A stretch of DNA of 64,000 bases from Ruminococcaceae bacterium UBA6845 (GCA_002449395.1 DKDP01000051.1:37956-101955); one strand, 5' to 3'. Positions 26,250-34,941 are shown, counted from the first letter of the stretch. The notes: generated by a model not told the origin, from the letters alone. Program-made: numbers and translations.

Positions 26250-26324
26250 TCAACCGAGAACGCCGATAACGACTTTTATAAGGTCAATAATATCATAAAT
26301 AAAAGTTAGAACTGCGCTGAGCAT
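26250..26324 (-). CDS. 24-residue hydrophobic peptide
   Basis: ATG to TGA encodes 24 residues with no Arg or Glu and few polar residues. It begins MLSAVLTFIYDIID and ends in KVVIGVLG. AAAGGGGTG lies eight bases before the ATG, a consensus promoter precedes it, and a strong terminator follows the stop by 35 bases. Charged residues (D11, D14, K17) lie on one helical face, so it may be a membrane-active or amphipathic peptide. The dedicated expression signals argue that it is a real gene. It could also be a leader peptide for the hydrolase gene. No family was recognised. Confidence 0.65.
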   Translation of the reverse strand: MLSAVLTFIYDIIDLIKVVIGVLG

Positions 26325-26350
26325 TACGATTTCACCCCTTTGCTTTGTAG

Positions 26351-26379
26351 ATTATATATTACTTTTCCGATTATGTCAA
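26351..26379 (-). promoter_or_regulatory. Consensus promoter of the 24-residue peptide gene
   Basis: TTGACA, 17 bases, TATAAT on the minus strand, both hexamers perfect. Confidence 0.88.
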
Positions 26380-26381
26380 CG

Positions 26382-26410
26382 TTGAACCACGATATGTTTT
26401 ATGATATAAT
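26382..26410 (+). promoter_or_regulatory. Promoter of ogt
   Basis: TTGAAC, 17 bases, TATAAT, divergent from and directly beside the peptide-gene promoter. Confidence 0.75.
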
Positions 26411-26437
26411 AAAATTGTATAGAAACGGAGTGATAAT

Positions 26438-26962
26438 ATGATCGTTTATTCTGAATACAACAGTGATTTGGGCACTCTGACACTCGCCGCCGACGGCAAT
26501 AAGCTCATCGGGCTTTGGATAGAGGGGCAGAAATATTTTCTCTCGACAATCGGGGAAGCCGTCACCCGTGACGATAACAACACCGCCATTGTCAAAGCGA
26601 AAAGTTGGCTTGACAGGTATTTTAGGGGTGAGCGTCCGAGCATATCCGAGTTGGAGCTCGCTCCGTCGGGAAGTGAATTTCGGCGTGCGGTTTGGAAAAT
26701 TCTCTGCGGCATTCCTTACGGTGAAGTGATAACCTACGGAGAAATTGCAAAAGAGATCGCCCGACAGAACGGTCTTTCTTCTATGTCGGCACAGGCGGTC
26801 GGCAACGCTGTCGGTCACAACCCGATTTCAATTATAATCCCCTGCCACCGAGTTGTCGGCACCAACGGCAGTCTCACAGGTTACGCCGGCGGAATTGATA
26901 AAAAAATATACCTCCTCCGCCACGAGGGCGTAGACACGGATAAATTTTATGATCCACGATGA
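26438..26962 (+). CDS. ogt: Methylated-DNA-protein cysteine methyltransferase
   Basis: This suicide repair enzyme transfers the methyl group of O6-methylguanine to its own cysteine. The 174-residue protein has the active site IIPCHRVVGTNGSLTGYAGG (cysteine near residue 138) and the DNA-binding segment YGEVITYGEIA before it. The N-terminal third is the usual short ribonuclease-H-like domain. It is monocistronic with its own promoter and a GGAG site at good spacing. Confidence 0.94.
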   Translation: MIVYSEYNSDLGTLTLAADGNKLIGLWIEGQKYFLSTIGEAVTRDDNNTAIVKAKSWLDRYFRGERPSISELELAPSGSEFRRAVWKILCGIPYGEVITYGEIAKEIARQNGLSSMSAQAVGNAVGHNPISIIIPCHRVVGTNGSLTGYAGGIDKKIYLLRHEGVDTDKFYDPR

Positions 26963-26967
26963 AATAA

Positions 26968-26996
26968 TTGACATAACTCAAAAATAATGTTATCAT
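26968..26996 (+). promoter_or_regulatory. Promoter of the B12 uptake locus
   Basis: TTGACA, 17 bases, TATCAT, ending just before the cobalamin riboswitch. Confidence 0.78.
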
Positions 26997-27002
26997 TTTA
27001 AA

Positions 27003-27202
27003 AAAGCATATCAGAGGGAAGTTCGGTGAAAATCCGTCGCAACAGCCATTACCGTGATTGAAAAGATTCATAAGTCGGAATACCTGATACGCCGTAATAA
27101 TAATCTTTGGGCAGGAAAGAAACGCAAACTGTATTCGCCTTTTTTAAAAGGGTTCGGATACGGTCAATATGTTTTTGCCCGCCCGGAAAGGACGGTTTTT
27201 TT
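27003..27202 (+). promoter_or_regulatory. Cobalamin riboswitch with terminator-like expression platform
   Basis: The aptamer core is seen as GAGGGAAGTTCGGTGAAAAT, then CCGTCGCAACAGCCATTACC and AAGTCGGAATACCTGAT (about 27013-27091). These match the conserved order GGGAA...GGTGNAAATCC...GCNNC...AAGTCNGNATACCTG of the B12 element. An imperfect CCGCCC/GGACGG hairpin followed by seven T (about 27179-27202) is the likely expression platform, just before the first start codon. Binding of cobalamin should shut off the downstream uptake genes (established for the family). Confidence 0.85.
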
Positions 27203-27451
27203 ATGTCTGAAAAGACAAAAGAAGAATACCTTGATTTGCTCAGGGCTGTTGCGGTCAAAGAGAATCGGCTTCCGAAAAAAAGCGACTTCCCGCCGCACGA
27301 TGTAAACAGGATCAAAGGTTATTTCGGCCCGTGGCCATGAGCTCTTGAGGCTGCCGGCTTGAAAGAGTCGAAGCAGGCTGAACGCAAACAGCGTAATTAC
27401 GAAAAGAGACAGCGTGCACGGGCACGCAGAAAAGGAGAAGAAAATGCTTAG
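27203..27451 (+). pseudogene. Small HNH-associated-repeat protein interrupted by an in-frame TGA
   Basis: From the ATG at 27203 the frame reads 45 residues (SEKTKEEYLDLLRAVAVKEN...VNRIKGYFGPWP), then TGA at 27338-27340. The same frame continues with ALEAAGLKESKQAERKQRNY and a basic tail to TAG at 27451. The FGPWP-x-ALEAAGL joint is the core of the homing-endonuclease-associated repeat, so both halves belong to one protein of about 82 residues. The TGA sits where an amino acid is expected. It could be a recent nonsense mutation, a sequencing error or recoding. The frame overlaps the next start codon. Confidence 0.6.
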
Positions 27452-29654
27452 AAAATCAATTTCGATTATTCTTTCAATAATAATGATCCTCTCTTGCATT
27501 TCTTTGAATGTTTTCGCAGAGGACAACGCAGTCAACGCCAAGGTCAAGGAGTACCTTGTTGCACCGAGCCAGTACACTAACAACCCGTACTACGGTGCAA
27601 ACATCGAAAATACCCTTTCGGGCAAAGCATACACCGCCTCGCTCGGCAATTTCGGCGGTTATGTAATCTATGAGTTCAATGACAAAATTGAAAACAGTGA
27701 TAAACACCGTTACGGAATCGACTTTATGATCTCGGGCAACGCATTCAATTCCGCCGCTACAACTCAGGAGCCGGGTCAGGTTTGGGTCTCTCAGGACGGA
27801 ACAACATGGTATGCGCTTGCAGGCAGTGAGCACTACGAAAACGAGACAAACTGGGATTACAGCGTAACATATCAGAAAACCGAGACGAACACATCAACAT
27901 ACGTTGACAGCCTCGGAGAACGCGGAAATGTTTGCTCAAGATCCCCCTATCCGCTTAAGGCAAACTATCCGACAGTTGATTTTGATGAGAACAGCCTCAC
28001 TCTTTCGGGTGTTCTTCTCAGAAAGAACCTCACTCCGTCAACAGCTAACGGAATCTCAACATCTTTTGGATATGTTGACGCTCTGAGCTGGAAGATGAGC
28101 AATCTCCCCGTTAACCCTTATGTTGAGAATCCTCAGCAGAACGCTAAGGACGGACAGTTTGATATTTCGTGGGCAGTTGATAAGGACGGTATGCCCGTTC
28201 ACCTTGATTGGGTCAAGTACGTTAAGGTTCAGACCGCAACATTCATCGACGGCGGCGTTTTCGGTGAGAAATCGACGGAGATCAACGGCGTTAACCTTGC
28301 CGAGGATGAGGACTTTGCTGACAGCAAGGCTGATGTAAAAATCACCGTAAACGGTCAGGCTGTAACATTTGATTCAAACAATTATTGCAAGCTCGATAAT
28401 CTCGGCAAGGGCGTTGACGTCAGAGTAACGGCTGCCGATTCCAATGTTTATATCAACAACGAACGGACAGCGGAAAAGCTGTTCAGTGAGGCTCCGTCAA
28501 AGGGTCTTGTCCGTGTCATCGTGCAGACAGGTGACGGCGAAGCTCAGATCTTTATGCTCGACGTAAGCTCGGCTCTCCCCGAGACAGAGCTCAAGCTCTC
28601 CGATTCCGAGATCAGCCTTGACAGACTTGACTCAAAGCAGATCAAGGCAAACCTCAAAAACGTAACATGGAGCTCTTCCGATGAGAATGTTGCCTCGGTT
28701 GACAGCGACGGAAATGTTTACGCAATCAGTGAGGGTACGGCGACAATCACCGCAGTTTCGCCTAAGGGTCAGACTGCCGAATGTGCCGTAACGGTTCTCC
28801 CGGGCAAAGAGACGGAAACAGTCAGCGTAACTTTCAGCGTTTCCGACGGTACAATCATTCTTGAACCCGCAACAATTGAGGTCAGAGAGGGTACCGCAAA
28901 GGCATACGGCTATAAGGTTGCTTCCGTTGACCACACCGGTAAAAAGGTCGAAGGCGTAACGGTATTTGACGTAATCGTAGCCGCTCACAAGGAGATGTAC
29001 GGTGACGCATTCACAAGAAGCACGGCAGAAAACTATCTTGCTATGAATTACAGCTTCATTGTCAAGTCATTCGGAAGGAGCACATCAAGCTGCGGATTCC
29101 TTGTCAATGACACAATGCCGAACGACGGCGTAATTAACCCCTCCTACGGCACAGCAACAGGTTATGCCTGTGACACCGCAACCGTTGTTGACGGCGACGA
29201 TATTTCATATTTCTTCTATCAGGATACGAGGTATTACAGTGATATGTATGCCGAGTTCAATTCGGATAATTACACTGTTTCGGCAGGCAGAAATCTTAAG
29301 GTAAACATCAAGGGCTATTCTCTTATGGAGCACGGTCTTAATGATATGGCAACCATCAGAGATAACTATATGACCAATCTCAAGAACGTTGACATTTATC
29401 TCTATGAGGACGGTGAGCTGAAGAAACTCGCAACAACAGATAAGAGGGGCAACGCAAAGATTAAGTTCAGCGAAGAGGGCGAATATACTCTTGTTGCCGT
29501 AAGGAACTCCGACAGCGAGGAGGCTTCCACCGTTGTGGCTTATTCAAAGGTTACCGTTACTGCCAAGAAAGATCTTTTTATCGTCCGTGTATTCAAAAAG
29601 GTTTATAATTTCATTGTTAAAGTCATAAATTCAATCATCACCGGGGAGTGCTGA
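27444..29654 (+). CDS. Exported protein with Ig-like (BIG2) and DUF4430-like domains
   Basis: The 736-residue protein has a signal peptide (about 1-25, NVFAED) and a large N-terminal region of unknown fold with repeated aromatic stretches. A bacterial Ig-like domain follows at about 385-455 (TWSSSDENVASVDSDGNVYAI). A region at about 465-610 contains GVTVFDVIVAAHKEMYG, SSCGFLVNDTMPNDG and ATGYACDTATVVDGDDISYF. The last region resembles DUF4430/transcobalamin C-terminal-like domains. It ends in a basic amphipathic tail. Position behind a B12 riboswitch suggests a surface cobalamin-capture protein (inference). The start follows AAAGGAG. Confidence 0.82.
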   Translation: MLRKSISIILSIIMILSCISLNVFAEDNAVNAKVKEYLVAPSQYTNNPYYGANIENTLSGKAYTASLGNFGGYVIYEFNDKIENSDKHRYGIDFMISGNAFNSAATTQEPGQVWVSQDGTTWYALAGSEHYENETNWDYSVTYQKTETNTSTYVDSLGERGNVCSRSPYPLKANYPTVDFDENSLTLSGVLLRKNLTPSTANGISTSFGYVDALSWKMSNLPVNPYVENPQQNAKDGQFDISWAVDKDGMPVHLDWVKYVKVQTATFIDGGVFGEKSTEINGVNLAEDEDFADSKADVKITVNGQAVTFDSNNYCKLDNLGKGVDVRVTAADSNVYINNERTAEKLFSEAPSKGLVRVIVQTGDGEAQIFMLDVSSALPETELKLSDSEISLDRLDSKQIKANLKNVTWSSSDENVASVDSDGNVYAISEGTATITAVSPKGQTAECAVTVLPGKETETVSVTFSVSDGTIILEPATIEVREGTAKAYGYKVASVDHTGKKVEGVTVFDVIVAAHKEMYGDAFTRSTAENYLAMNYSFIVKSFGRSTSSCGFLVNDTMPNDGVINPSYGTATGYACDTATVVDGDDISYFFYQDTRYYSDMYAEFNSDNYTVSAGRNLKVNIKGYSLMEHGLNDMATIRDNYMTNLKNVDIYLYEDGELKKLATTDKRGNAKIKFSEEGEYTLVAVRNSDSEEASTVVAYSKVTVTAKKDLFIVRVFKKVYNFIVKVINSIITGEC

Positions 29655-29657
29655 TAA

Positions 29658-30995
29658 ATGAAAATCAAGAAAATCTTTTGTACGATTCTTTGCCTTTTGC
29701 TTGTCGTTTCTCCGATAAACGTACTTGCGGCAACATATGTTTCGGATTCACAGATCGTGTCTTTCAAGACTCCCGTGTCCCCTGCGGACACGGAGCTTCT
29801 GTGGTCCGCAAAGCTCGGAACCTCGTATAAGAACGCTCCGAGTACGCAGATTGTTGTCGGCGATACGCTTATCGTTATGAGCGGCAAAAAGCTGTTGAAA
29901 ATCAATGTCAAGAACGGCAAAACGGTCAAATCAGCAGATATGGTTGATGTTCCGAGTTACAGCTATACCTCACCCTTGTATGCGGACGGAGTTATATACT
30001 GCCCGCTTGACAACGCAAAAATTCAGGCATTCAACTACAAAACAATGAAATCAATGTGGGTTTATACCGATCCTCTCGGCGGTCAGTCGCTGTCCCCGAT
30101 AACGTATGACGGCGGTTACATCTACACGGGATTCTGGAACGATGAGGACAGGAACGCAAACTATGTCTGCCTCAGCGTCAAGGACGAGAATACAAAGGAA
30201 ACACACGAGGCAAAAAAGGCTGTTTGGAGTTATAAGAATCTCGGCGGCTTCTACTGGGCAGGCTGTGTAACGGTCGGCGATAATGTAATTTTCGGCTGTG
30301 ATGACGGAACCGTCTATGCGAACAAGGCGTCAAAGATTGTTTCCCTCAACAAAAAAACGGGAAAGCTCACCGGCACAATGCCGATTGTCGGCGATCAGCG
30401 TTCGTCAATGACGTATTACGGCGGAAAGCTCTATTTCACAACAAAAGCAGGCTACCTTTACAGTGTTTCTCTGAACTCAAACGGAACATTCAACGATTCC
30501 TCGGCAAGGAGACTTTCACTCGGCGGTGCTTCAACCTCAACGCCGCTTATCTATAACGGCAGGCTTTACCTCGGAGTTCAGGGCAACGGATTCGGGCCCG
30601 GATATTTTAAGGTTATTAATGCCAACAATCTTTCCGTCATCTACTCTGCACAGACAAAGGGCTATCCTCAGGGACGTTTTCTTCTCAGCGACGCCTACCT
30701 CAAGGATACCGGCAAGGTGAATATTTACATCACCTATAACAATAATCCGGGCGGCATAACGATGTTCACCGATTCCGCAAATCAGACAAAGGCGGAAAGC
30801 CAAGAGCTCTTCACTCCGGCTGACGGTCAGCGTAACTACTGTATCAGCTCGATTGTCTGCGACGAAAACGGCACGCTTTTTTATAAGAACGACTCGGGAT
30901 ATATCTTTGCGGTTCACACAAAGACAAAAAAAGTATCTTTCTTCAAGAGGATTTTCAACGCTATTGCGGAATTTTTCAGAAAGCTGTTCGGTTAA
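29658..30995 (+). CDS. Exported PQQ-like beta-propeller protein
   Basis: The 445-residue protein has a signal peptide (about 1-25, NVLAAT) and repeated propeller blades with PQQ-like motifs. Examples are GDTLIVMSGKKLLKINVKNGKTV, ADGVIYCPLDNAKIQAFN and GKLYFTTKAGYLYSVSLN. Such propellers are binding scaffolds; actual PQQ binding is not implied. It starts three bases after the upstream Ig-like gene and precedes the ECF transporter genes, so it belongs to the B12 operon. Its C-terminus is a basic amphipathic helix (FFKRIFNAIAEFFRKLFG) like that of its neighbour. Confidence 0.82.
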   Translation: MKIKKIFCTILCLLLVVSPINVLAATYVSDSQIVSFKTPVSPADTELLWSAKLGTSYKNAPSTQIVVGDTLIVMSGKKLLKINVKNGKTVKSADMVDVPSYSYTSPLYADGVIYCPLDNAKIQAFNYKTMKSMWVYTDPLGGQSLSPITYDGGYIYTGFWNDEDRNANYVCLSVKDENTKETHEAKKAVWSYKNLGGFYWAGCVTVGDNVIFGCDDGTVYANKASKIVSLNKKTGKLTGTMPIVGDQRSSMTYYGGKLYFTTKAGYLYSVSLNSNGTFNDSSARRLSLGGASTSTPLIYNGRLYLGVQGNGFGPGYFKVINANNLSVIYSAQTKGYPQGRFLLSDAYLKDTGKVNIYITYNNNPGGITMFTDSANQTKAESQELFTPADGQRNYCISSIVCDENGTLFYKNDSGYIFAVHTKTKKVSFFKRIFNAIAEFFRKLFG

Positions 30996-30998
30996 TTT

Positions 30999-31946
30999 AT
31001 GAATTTTGGATTCAGGGGATACCACCCGCTTGTAAATATTTTATTTTTCATAAGCACGGTTGTTTTCGGGATGTTTTTCAAGCATCCCGTGTATCTCCTC
31101 ATATCCTTTTCGGCATCAACAATATATTATCTTAAACTTTCGGGCAAAAGGGGAAGAAAAACCGTTTTCGGTTTTCTTCTTCCTATGCTCCTTTTTGTTA
31201 TAATAATCAATTCTTTCTTCAATCATTACGGAGTAACGACTCTTTTCGTTCTCCCATCGGGGAACAACTTCACGTTTGAAGCGGTTGTCAGTGGTGTTAC
31301 AACGGGTCTGGCAGTCGTTTCCGTAATTCAATGGTTCTTCTGCTACAACGAGGTTGTGACGGAGGACAAATTTATGCACGTGTTCGGCAGGATCCTGCCG
31401 AAAGGCGCACTGGTCGTCTCGATGATTCTGCGGTTTGTCCCGCTTTACAGGAAACGCTATAAGGAAATCACCGAGGCAAGAAAAGGAATTAAACCTGAAA
31501 ACAATTCGGGTAGCTTTATCTCAAGGATCAAAGAAACCTGTAAAAATATAGGAATCCTCGTTTCGTGGAGCTTTGAAAATGCAATTGAAACGGCGGATTC
31601 GATGAAAGCCCGCGGCTACGGACTGAAAGGCAGAACATATTACTCGAGATTCCGTTGGACACCGAGCGACACTGTTACGGCAATTATTATGCTGTCGGCT
31701 GACGCACTGATTATTGTCGGCGCCGCCGAGGGCACAACCTACTGCATATACAATCCGTATGTCATTATAAATTCGCCGTCCGATTTCGGCACAACATTCA
31801 TAATAAATGAGCTGAACCTGACGCTTAACCCATTCACTGCGCTCGGCATTGCGACGTATGCCGCCTACCTGCTGTTATGCTTTTTGCCGCTGATAATTGA
31901 TTTAAAGGAGGATATCCGATGGCACAGATTACAGTCAAAAATTTAA
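30999..31946 (+). CDS. ECF transporter transmembrane component EcfT
   Basis: EcfT couples the ATPases to the substrate-binding S component in group II vitamin transporters. The 315-residue protein has about six to seven hydrophobic segments. It carries the two coupling-helix motifs of the family, EARKGI near residue 160 and MKARGYGLKGRTYY near 200. It follows the propeller gene by three bases and overlaps the ATPase gene by 28 bases. Confidence 0.88.
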   Translation: MNFGFRGYHPLVNILFFISTVVFGMFFKHPVYLLISFSASTIYYLKLSGKRGRKTVFGFLLPMLLFVIIINSFFNHYGVTTLFVLPSGNNFTFEAVVSGVTTGLAVVSVIQWFFCYNEVVTEDKFMHVFGRILPKGALVVSMILRFVPLYRKRYKEITEARKGIKPENNSGSFISRIKETCKNIGILVSWSFENAIETADSMKARGYGLKGRTYYSRFRWTPSDTVTAIIMLSADALIIVGAAEGTTYCIYNPYVIINSPSDFGTTFIINELNLTLNPFTALGIATYAAYLLLCFLPLIIDLKEDIRWHRLQSKI

Positions 31947-33505
31947 GATTCAGATATTCTCTCTCCGACAAGGACTCTCTTGACGGGATCAATCTCACGG
32001 TCGGCGAGGGCGAATATATTGTCCTCTGCGGCAAGAGCGGCTGCGGAAAAACAACTTTGCTCAGGCATCTCAAGCCTGCGCTCACTCCAAAGGGCGAGCG
32101 TTCGGGCACCGTGTACCTGAACGATTCCGACCTTTACAAGGCTGATCTGCGAACCCAGTCGGAGAAAATCGGCTTTGTAATGCAGAATCCCGACAGTCAG
32201 ATAGTAACCGACAAGGTGTGGCACGAATTGGCATTCGGGCTCGAAAATCTCGGACTGAAAACCGCCGAGATTCGCCTGCGGGTTGCCGAGATGGCGTCAT
32301 ACTTCGATATCGAGGATCAGTTTGACAGAAAGGTCAACGAGCTTTCGGGCGGACAGAAACAACTGCTCAACCTCGCCTCTGTTATGGCGATGCACCCCGA
32401 CATTTTAATTCTGGACGAGCCGACCTCACAGCTTGATCCGATCGCCGCAGACAGATTCCTTGCAACGGTCAACAGAATCAACAAGGATCTCGGAGTGACG
32501 GTAATAATAACCGAGCATCGGCTTGAGGAAGTATTTACCTGCGCCGACCGAATTGTCGTTATGGATTCCGGCAGGATTGTTGCCGACGGTACACCCGAGA
32601 AGATCGGTCGTAATGCCGAGAATCTGCCTCATTTTGTAAAGCTCAGCCTGCCCACGGCTATGCGTATTTTTTCCGCTGTCGGCGGTGAGGGTGAATGTCC
32701 CGTCTGCGTGCGTGACGGCAGAAAGTGGTTAAGCAAGCAGAAAATATATAACAAAAAAATTGACAGTACCGAGCCTAAATTAAGCTCCGATAATGCAATT
32801 GAATTTAAAAACATCTCTTTCAGATACGAGAAAAACGGCGATGATATTCTCGCCTCTCTTAACTTAAAAATTCCAAAGGGCTGTATTTTCGCTCTGCTCG
32901 GCGGAAACGGTGCAGGCAAAACCACGCTTTCAAAGCTCGTTTCAAAAATTGAAAAGCCGTATAACGGGAAAATAAAGATCAGCGGTACAGTGTCGGTTCT
33001 TCCGCAGGACGTCAGATCGCTTTTTGCTTCAAGAACGGTTTGTGAAGAGCTTGACGAGATGTGCCGTGACACGGAGCAGGTTAAAAAGATCGCCGAAATC
33101 ACAGGTATCTCTAACCTCCTCTCCGCTCATCCGTATGACATCAGCGGAGGCGAACAACAGCGCCTTGCACTTGCCAAAATTCTGCTTTGCGAGCGTGATA
33201 TCTATTTCTTCGACGAGCCTACTAAAGGAATGGACGCCGAGTTCAAGGAAACGTTCGCCGACATAATCTCTCGGCTGAAATCAAAAGGCAAAACCGTTGT
33301 TCTTATCTCACACGACATTGAGTTTTGCGCCAAAAACACAGAGCTTTGCGCAATGCTTTTTGACAAAAATATTTCCGCAGTCATCCCGACTGCCGAGTTT
33401 TTCAACGGTAACAGATTCTACACCACCGCCGCCAATAAAATTTCAAACGGATTTATCGACGGTGCCGTGACGGATGAGGATGTGATAAGATGTCTAAAAA
33501 AATAA
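31919..33505 (+). CDS. ECF transporter fused ATPase (EcfA-EcfA' in one chain)
   Basis: The 528-residue protein contains two ABC ATPase domains. Domain 1 (about 1-240) has Walker A GKSGCGKTT, signature LSGGQKQ and Walker B LILDEPTSQLDP. Domain 2 (about 285-500) has GGNGAGKTT, SGGEQQRLALAKI and IYFFDEPTKGMD. Most ECF systems encode two separate ATPases; the fused form is known for some substrate-dedicated systems. The start has an AAAGGAGG site and lies inside the end of ecfT. It overlaps the S-component gene by 16 bases. Confidence 0.92.
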   Translation: MAQITVKNLRFRYSLSDKDSLDGINLTVGEGEYIVLCGKSGCGKTTLLRHLKPALTPKGERSGTVYLNDSDLYKADLRTQSEKIGFVMQNPDSQIVTDKVWHELAFGLENLGLKTAEIRLRVAEMASYFDIEDQFDRKVNELSGGQKQLLNLASVMAMHPDILILDEPTSQLDPIAADRFLATVNRINKDLGVTVIITEHRLEEVFTCADRIVVMDSGRIVADGTPEKIGRNAENLPHFVKLSLPTAMRIFSAVGGEGECPVCVRDGRKWLSKQKIYNKKIDSTEPKLSSDNAIEFKNISFRYEKNGDDILASLNLKIPKGCIFALLGGNGAGKTTLSKLVSKIEKPYNGKIKISGTVSVLPQDVRSLFASRTVCEELDEMCRDTEQVKKIAEITGISNLLSAHPYDISGGEQQRLALAKILLCERDIYFFDEPTKGMDAEFKETFADIISRLKSKGKTVVLISHDIEFCAKNTELCAMLFDKNISAVIPTAEFFNGNRFYTTAANKISNGFIDGAVTDEDVIRCLKK

Positions 33506-34185
33506 TTTCACTTCTTATCTTTCTCATCGCTGTGCCTGCCGTCATCTTCGGCTGTTGGAAGCTCGTCGACGGCAAGCAGTATTACCTTGCAAGCGCACTG
33601 ATTATCGTACTCGCTCTCGCCCTTCTTTTCTTTTCCCTTGAGAAGAAAGAACTGCACACCCGTGAGCTTGTCGCAATCGCCTGCATTGTCGCCCTCGCCG
33701 TTGCGGGACGGGCGGTTCTGTTTATGCTGCCGCAGGTTAAATTGACCTGTGCAATTGTCATCCTTGCGGCAATTTCATTCGGGCCCTATGTCGGCTTTCT
33801 CAGCGGTGCGCTCTCAATGTTTGTTTCAAACATAATCTTCGGTCAGGGCACGCACACTCCGTTTCAGATGTTCGGAATGGGTCTTGTCGCATTTCTATGC
33901 GGACTGATTTTCTACAATAAAAAGCTCGGCGGCAATCGCTGGGCGGTGGCAGCTGTCGGCGGGGTTCTCTGCTTCGCCGTTTACGGATTTATTGTTGATT
34001 CAAGCTCCGCACTCTTTTACAGCGCAAATCTCAGCATAAAGACGATGCTCCCCGTCTACATTTCGGGGCTGAGCTTTAATGCGATTCACGCAGTAACCAC
34101 TTTTATTGCTTTGCTGTTTGCGACGCCGTATATTAAAAACACCTTTGACCGTGTAGCGAAAAAGTACGGGCTGTTTAATCACTGA
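33490..34185 (+). CDS. ECF substrate-binding S component, cobalamin-type (CbrT-like)
   Basis: The 231-residue membrane protein has about six to seven hydrophobic helices. The segment RELVAIACIVALAVAGRAVLF, followed by FGPYVGFLSGALSMFVSNI and GQGTHTPFQMFGMGLVAFL, resembles cobalamin-specific S components such as CbrT (recalled, not aligned). The riboswitch upstream and the DUF4430 proteins support vitamin B12 as substrate. Direct binding is not shown by sequence. It overlaps the ATPase gene and is followed by a lipoprotein gene. Confidence 0.82.
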   Translation: MSKKIISLLIFLIAVPAVIFGCWKLVDGKQYYLASALIIVLALALLFFSLEKKELHTRELVAIACIVALAVAGRAVLFMLPQVKLTCAIVILAAISFGPYVGFLSGALSMFVSNIIFGQGTHTPFQMFGMGLVAFLCGLIFYNKKLGGNRWAVAAVGGVLCFAVYGFIVDSSSALFYSANLSIKTMLPVYISGLSFNAIHAVTTFIALLFATPYIKNTFDRVAKKYGLFNH

Positions 34186-34200
34186 GAAAGGATGAAAAAT

Positions 34201-34941
34201 ATGAAAAAATATATTTCGCTTCTGCTCGTTTCCGTGCTGATTCTTCTTTCGGGATGCGGAATGACAGTCACAAAGGTTGAAAACACAACCGCAGAATCGG
34301 GCATTACTACAACCGAAAGTGAATCGGTGACAACAACTGCGTCATTTGCGGAATCGACAACCTCTTACACTACAACAACATCATCTGTCACATCTTCAGC
34401 AACAACAAAGGCGGTAGCAGGAAAAGCATCCGCTCTCCCCACGACCGCCAAGTCTCAAAAGGACACGGGTGCGACAACGAAAAAACAAGTCAAGTCGGTA
34501 ACCTGCACGATTGAAATTGAGTGCAAAACAATCCTTAACAATCTCGGGAATCTCCGTCCCGAGAAAAAGGCATTTCTGCCGAAAGACGGGTACATTCTCA
34601 GAGAGACAACGGTAAGCGTTGCCGAGGGCAGTACGGTTTTCGACGTGCTGAAAAAGGTCTGCAAGGAGCACACCTGCCCAGAAAAATGCACCTACTGCCG
34701 AAAATCGGGGATTCAGCTTGAGTATGTTTACACCCCCGGCTACGACAGCGAATATATAAGAGGAATCCATCAGCTTTATGAAAAGGACTGCGGAACGCAG
34801 TCGGGCTGGATGTATTCCGTAAACGGAATTTTTCCGAACTACGGAGTTAATAAGTACACCGTTAAAAACGGCGACAATATAAAGCTGCGCTACACCTGCA
34901 ACGGTCTCGGCGAGGATATAGGCGCAGAATTTATGGGTTGA
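34201..34941 (+). CDS. DUF4430 lipoprotein, putative cobalamin-binding
   Basis: The 246-residue lipoprotein has a signal peptide with lipobox LSGC, then a Thr/Ser-rich linker (about 25-95) that would lift the domain through the cell wall. The DUF4430 domain (about 100-246) shows GSTVFDVLKKVCKEH, SGWMYSVNG, YTVKNGDNIKLRY and six cysteines. DUF4430 resembles the C-terminal domain of transcobalamin and intrinsic factor. The second ATG (34201) has proper spacing to AAAGG, the first does not. It closes the B12 operon and probably passes ligand to the S component (inference). Confidence 0.85.
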   Translation: MKKYISLLLVSVLILLSGCGMTVTKVENTTAESGITTTESESVTTTASFAESTTSYTTTTSSVTSSATTKAVAGKASALPTTAKSQKDTGATTKKQVKSVTCTIEIECKTILNNLGNLRPEKKAFLPKDGYILRETTVSVAEGSTVFDVLKKVCKEHTCPEKCTYCRKSGIQLEYVYTPGYDSEYIRGIHQLYEKDCGTQSGWMYSVNGIFPNYGVNKYTVKNGDNIKLRYTCNGLGEDIGAEFMG

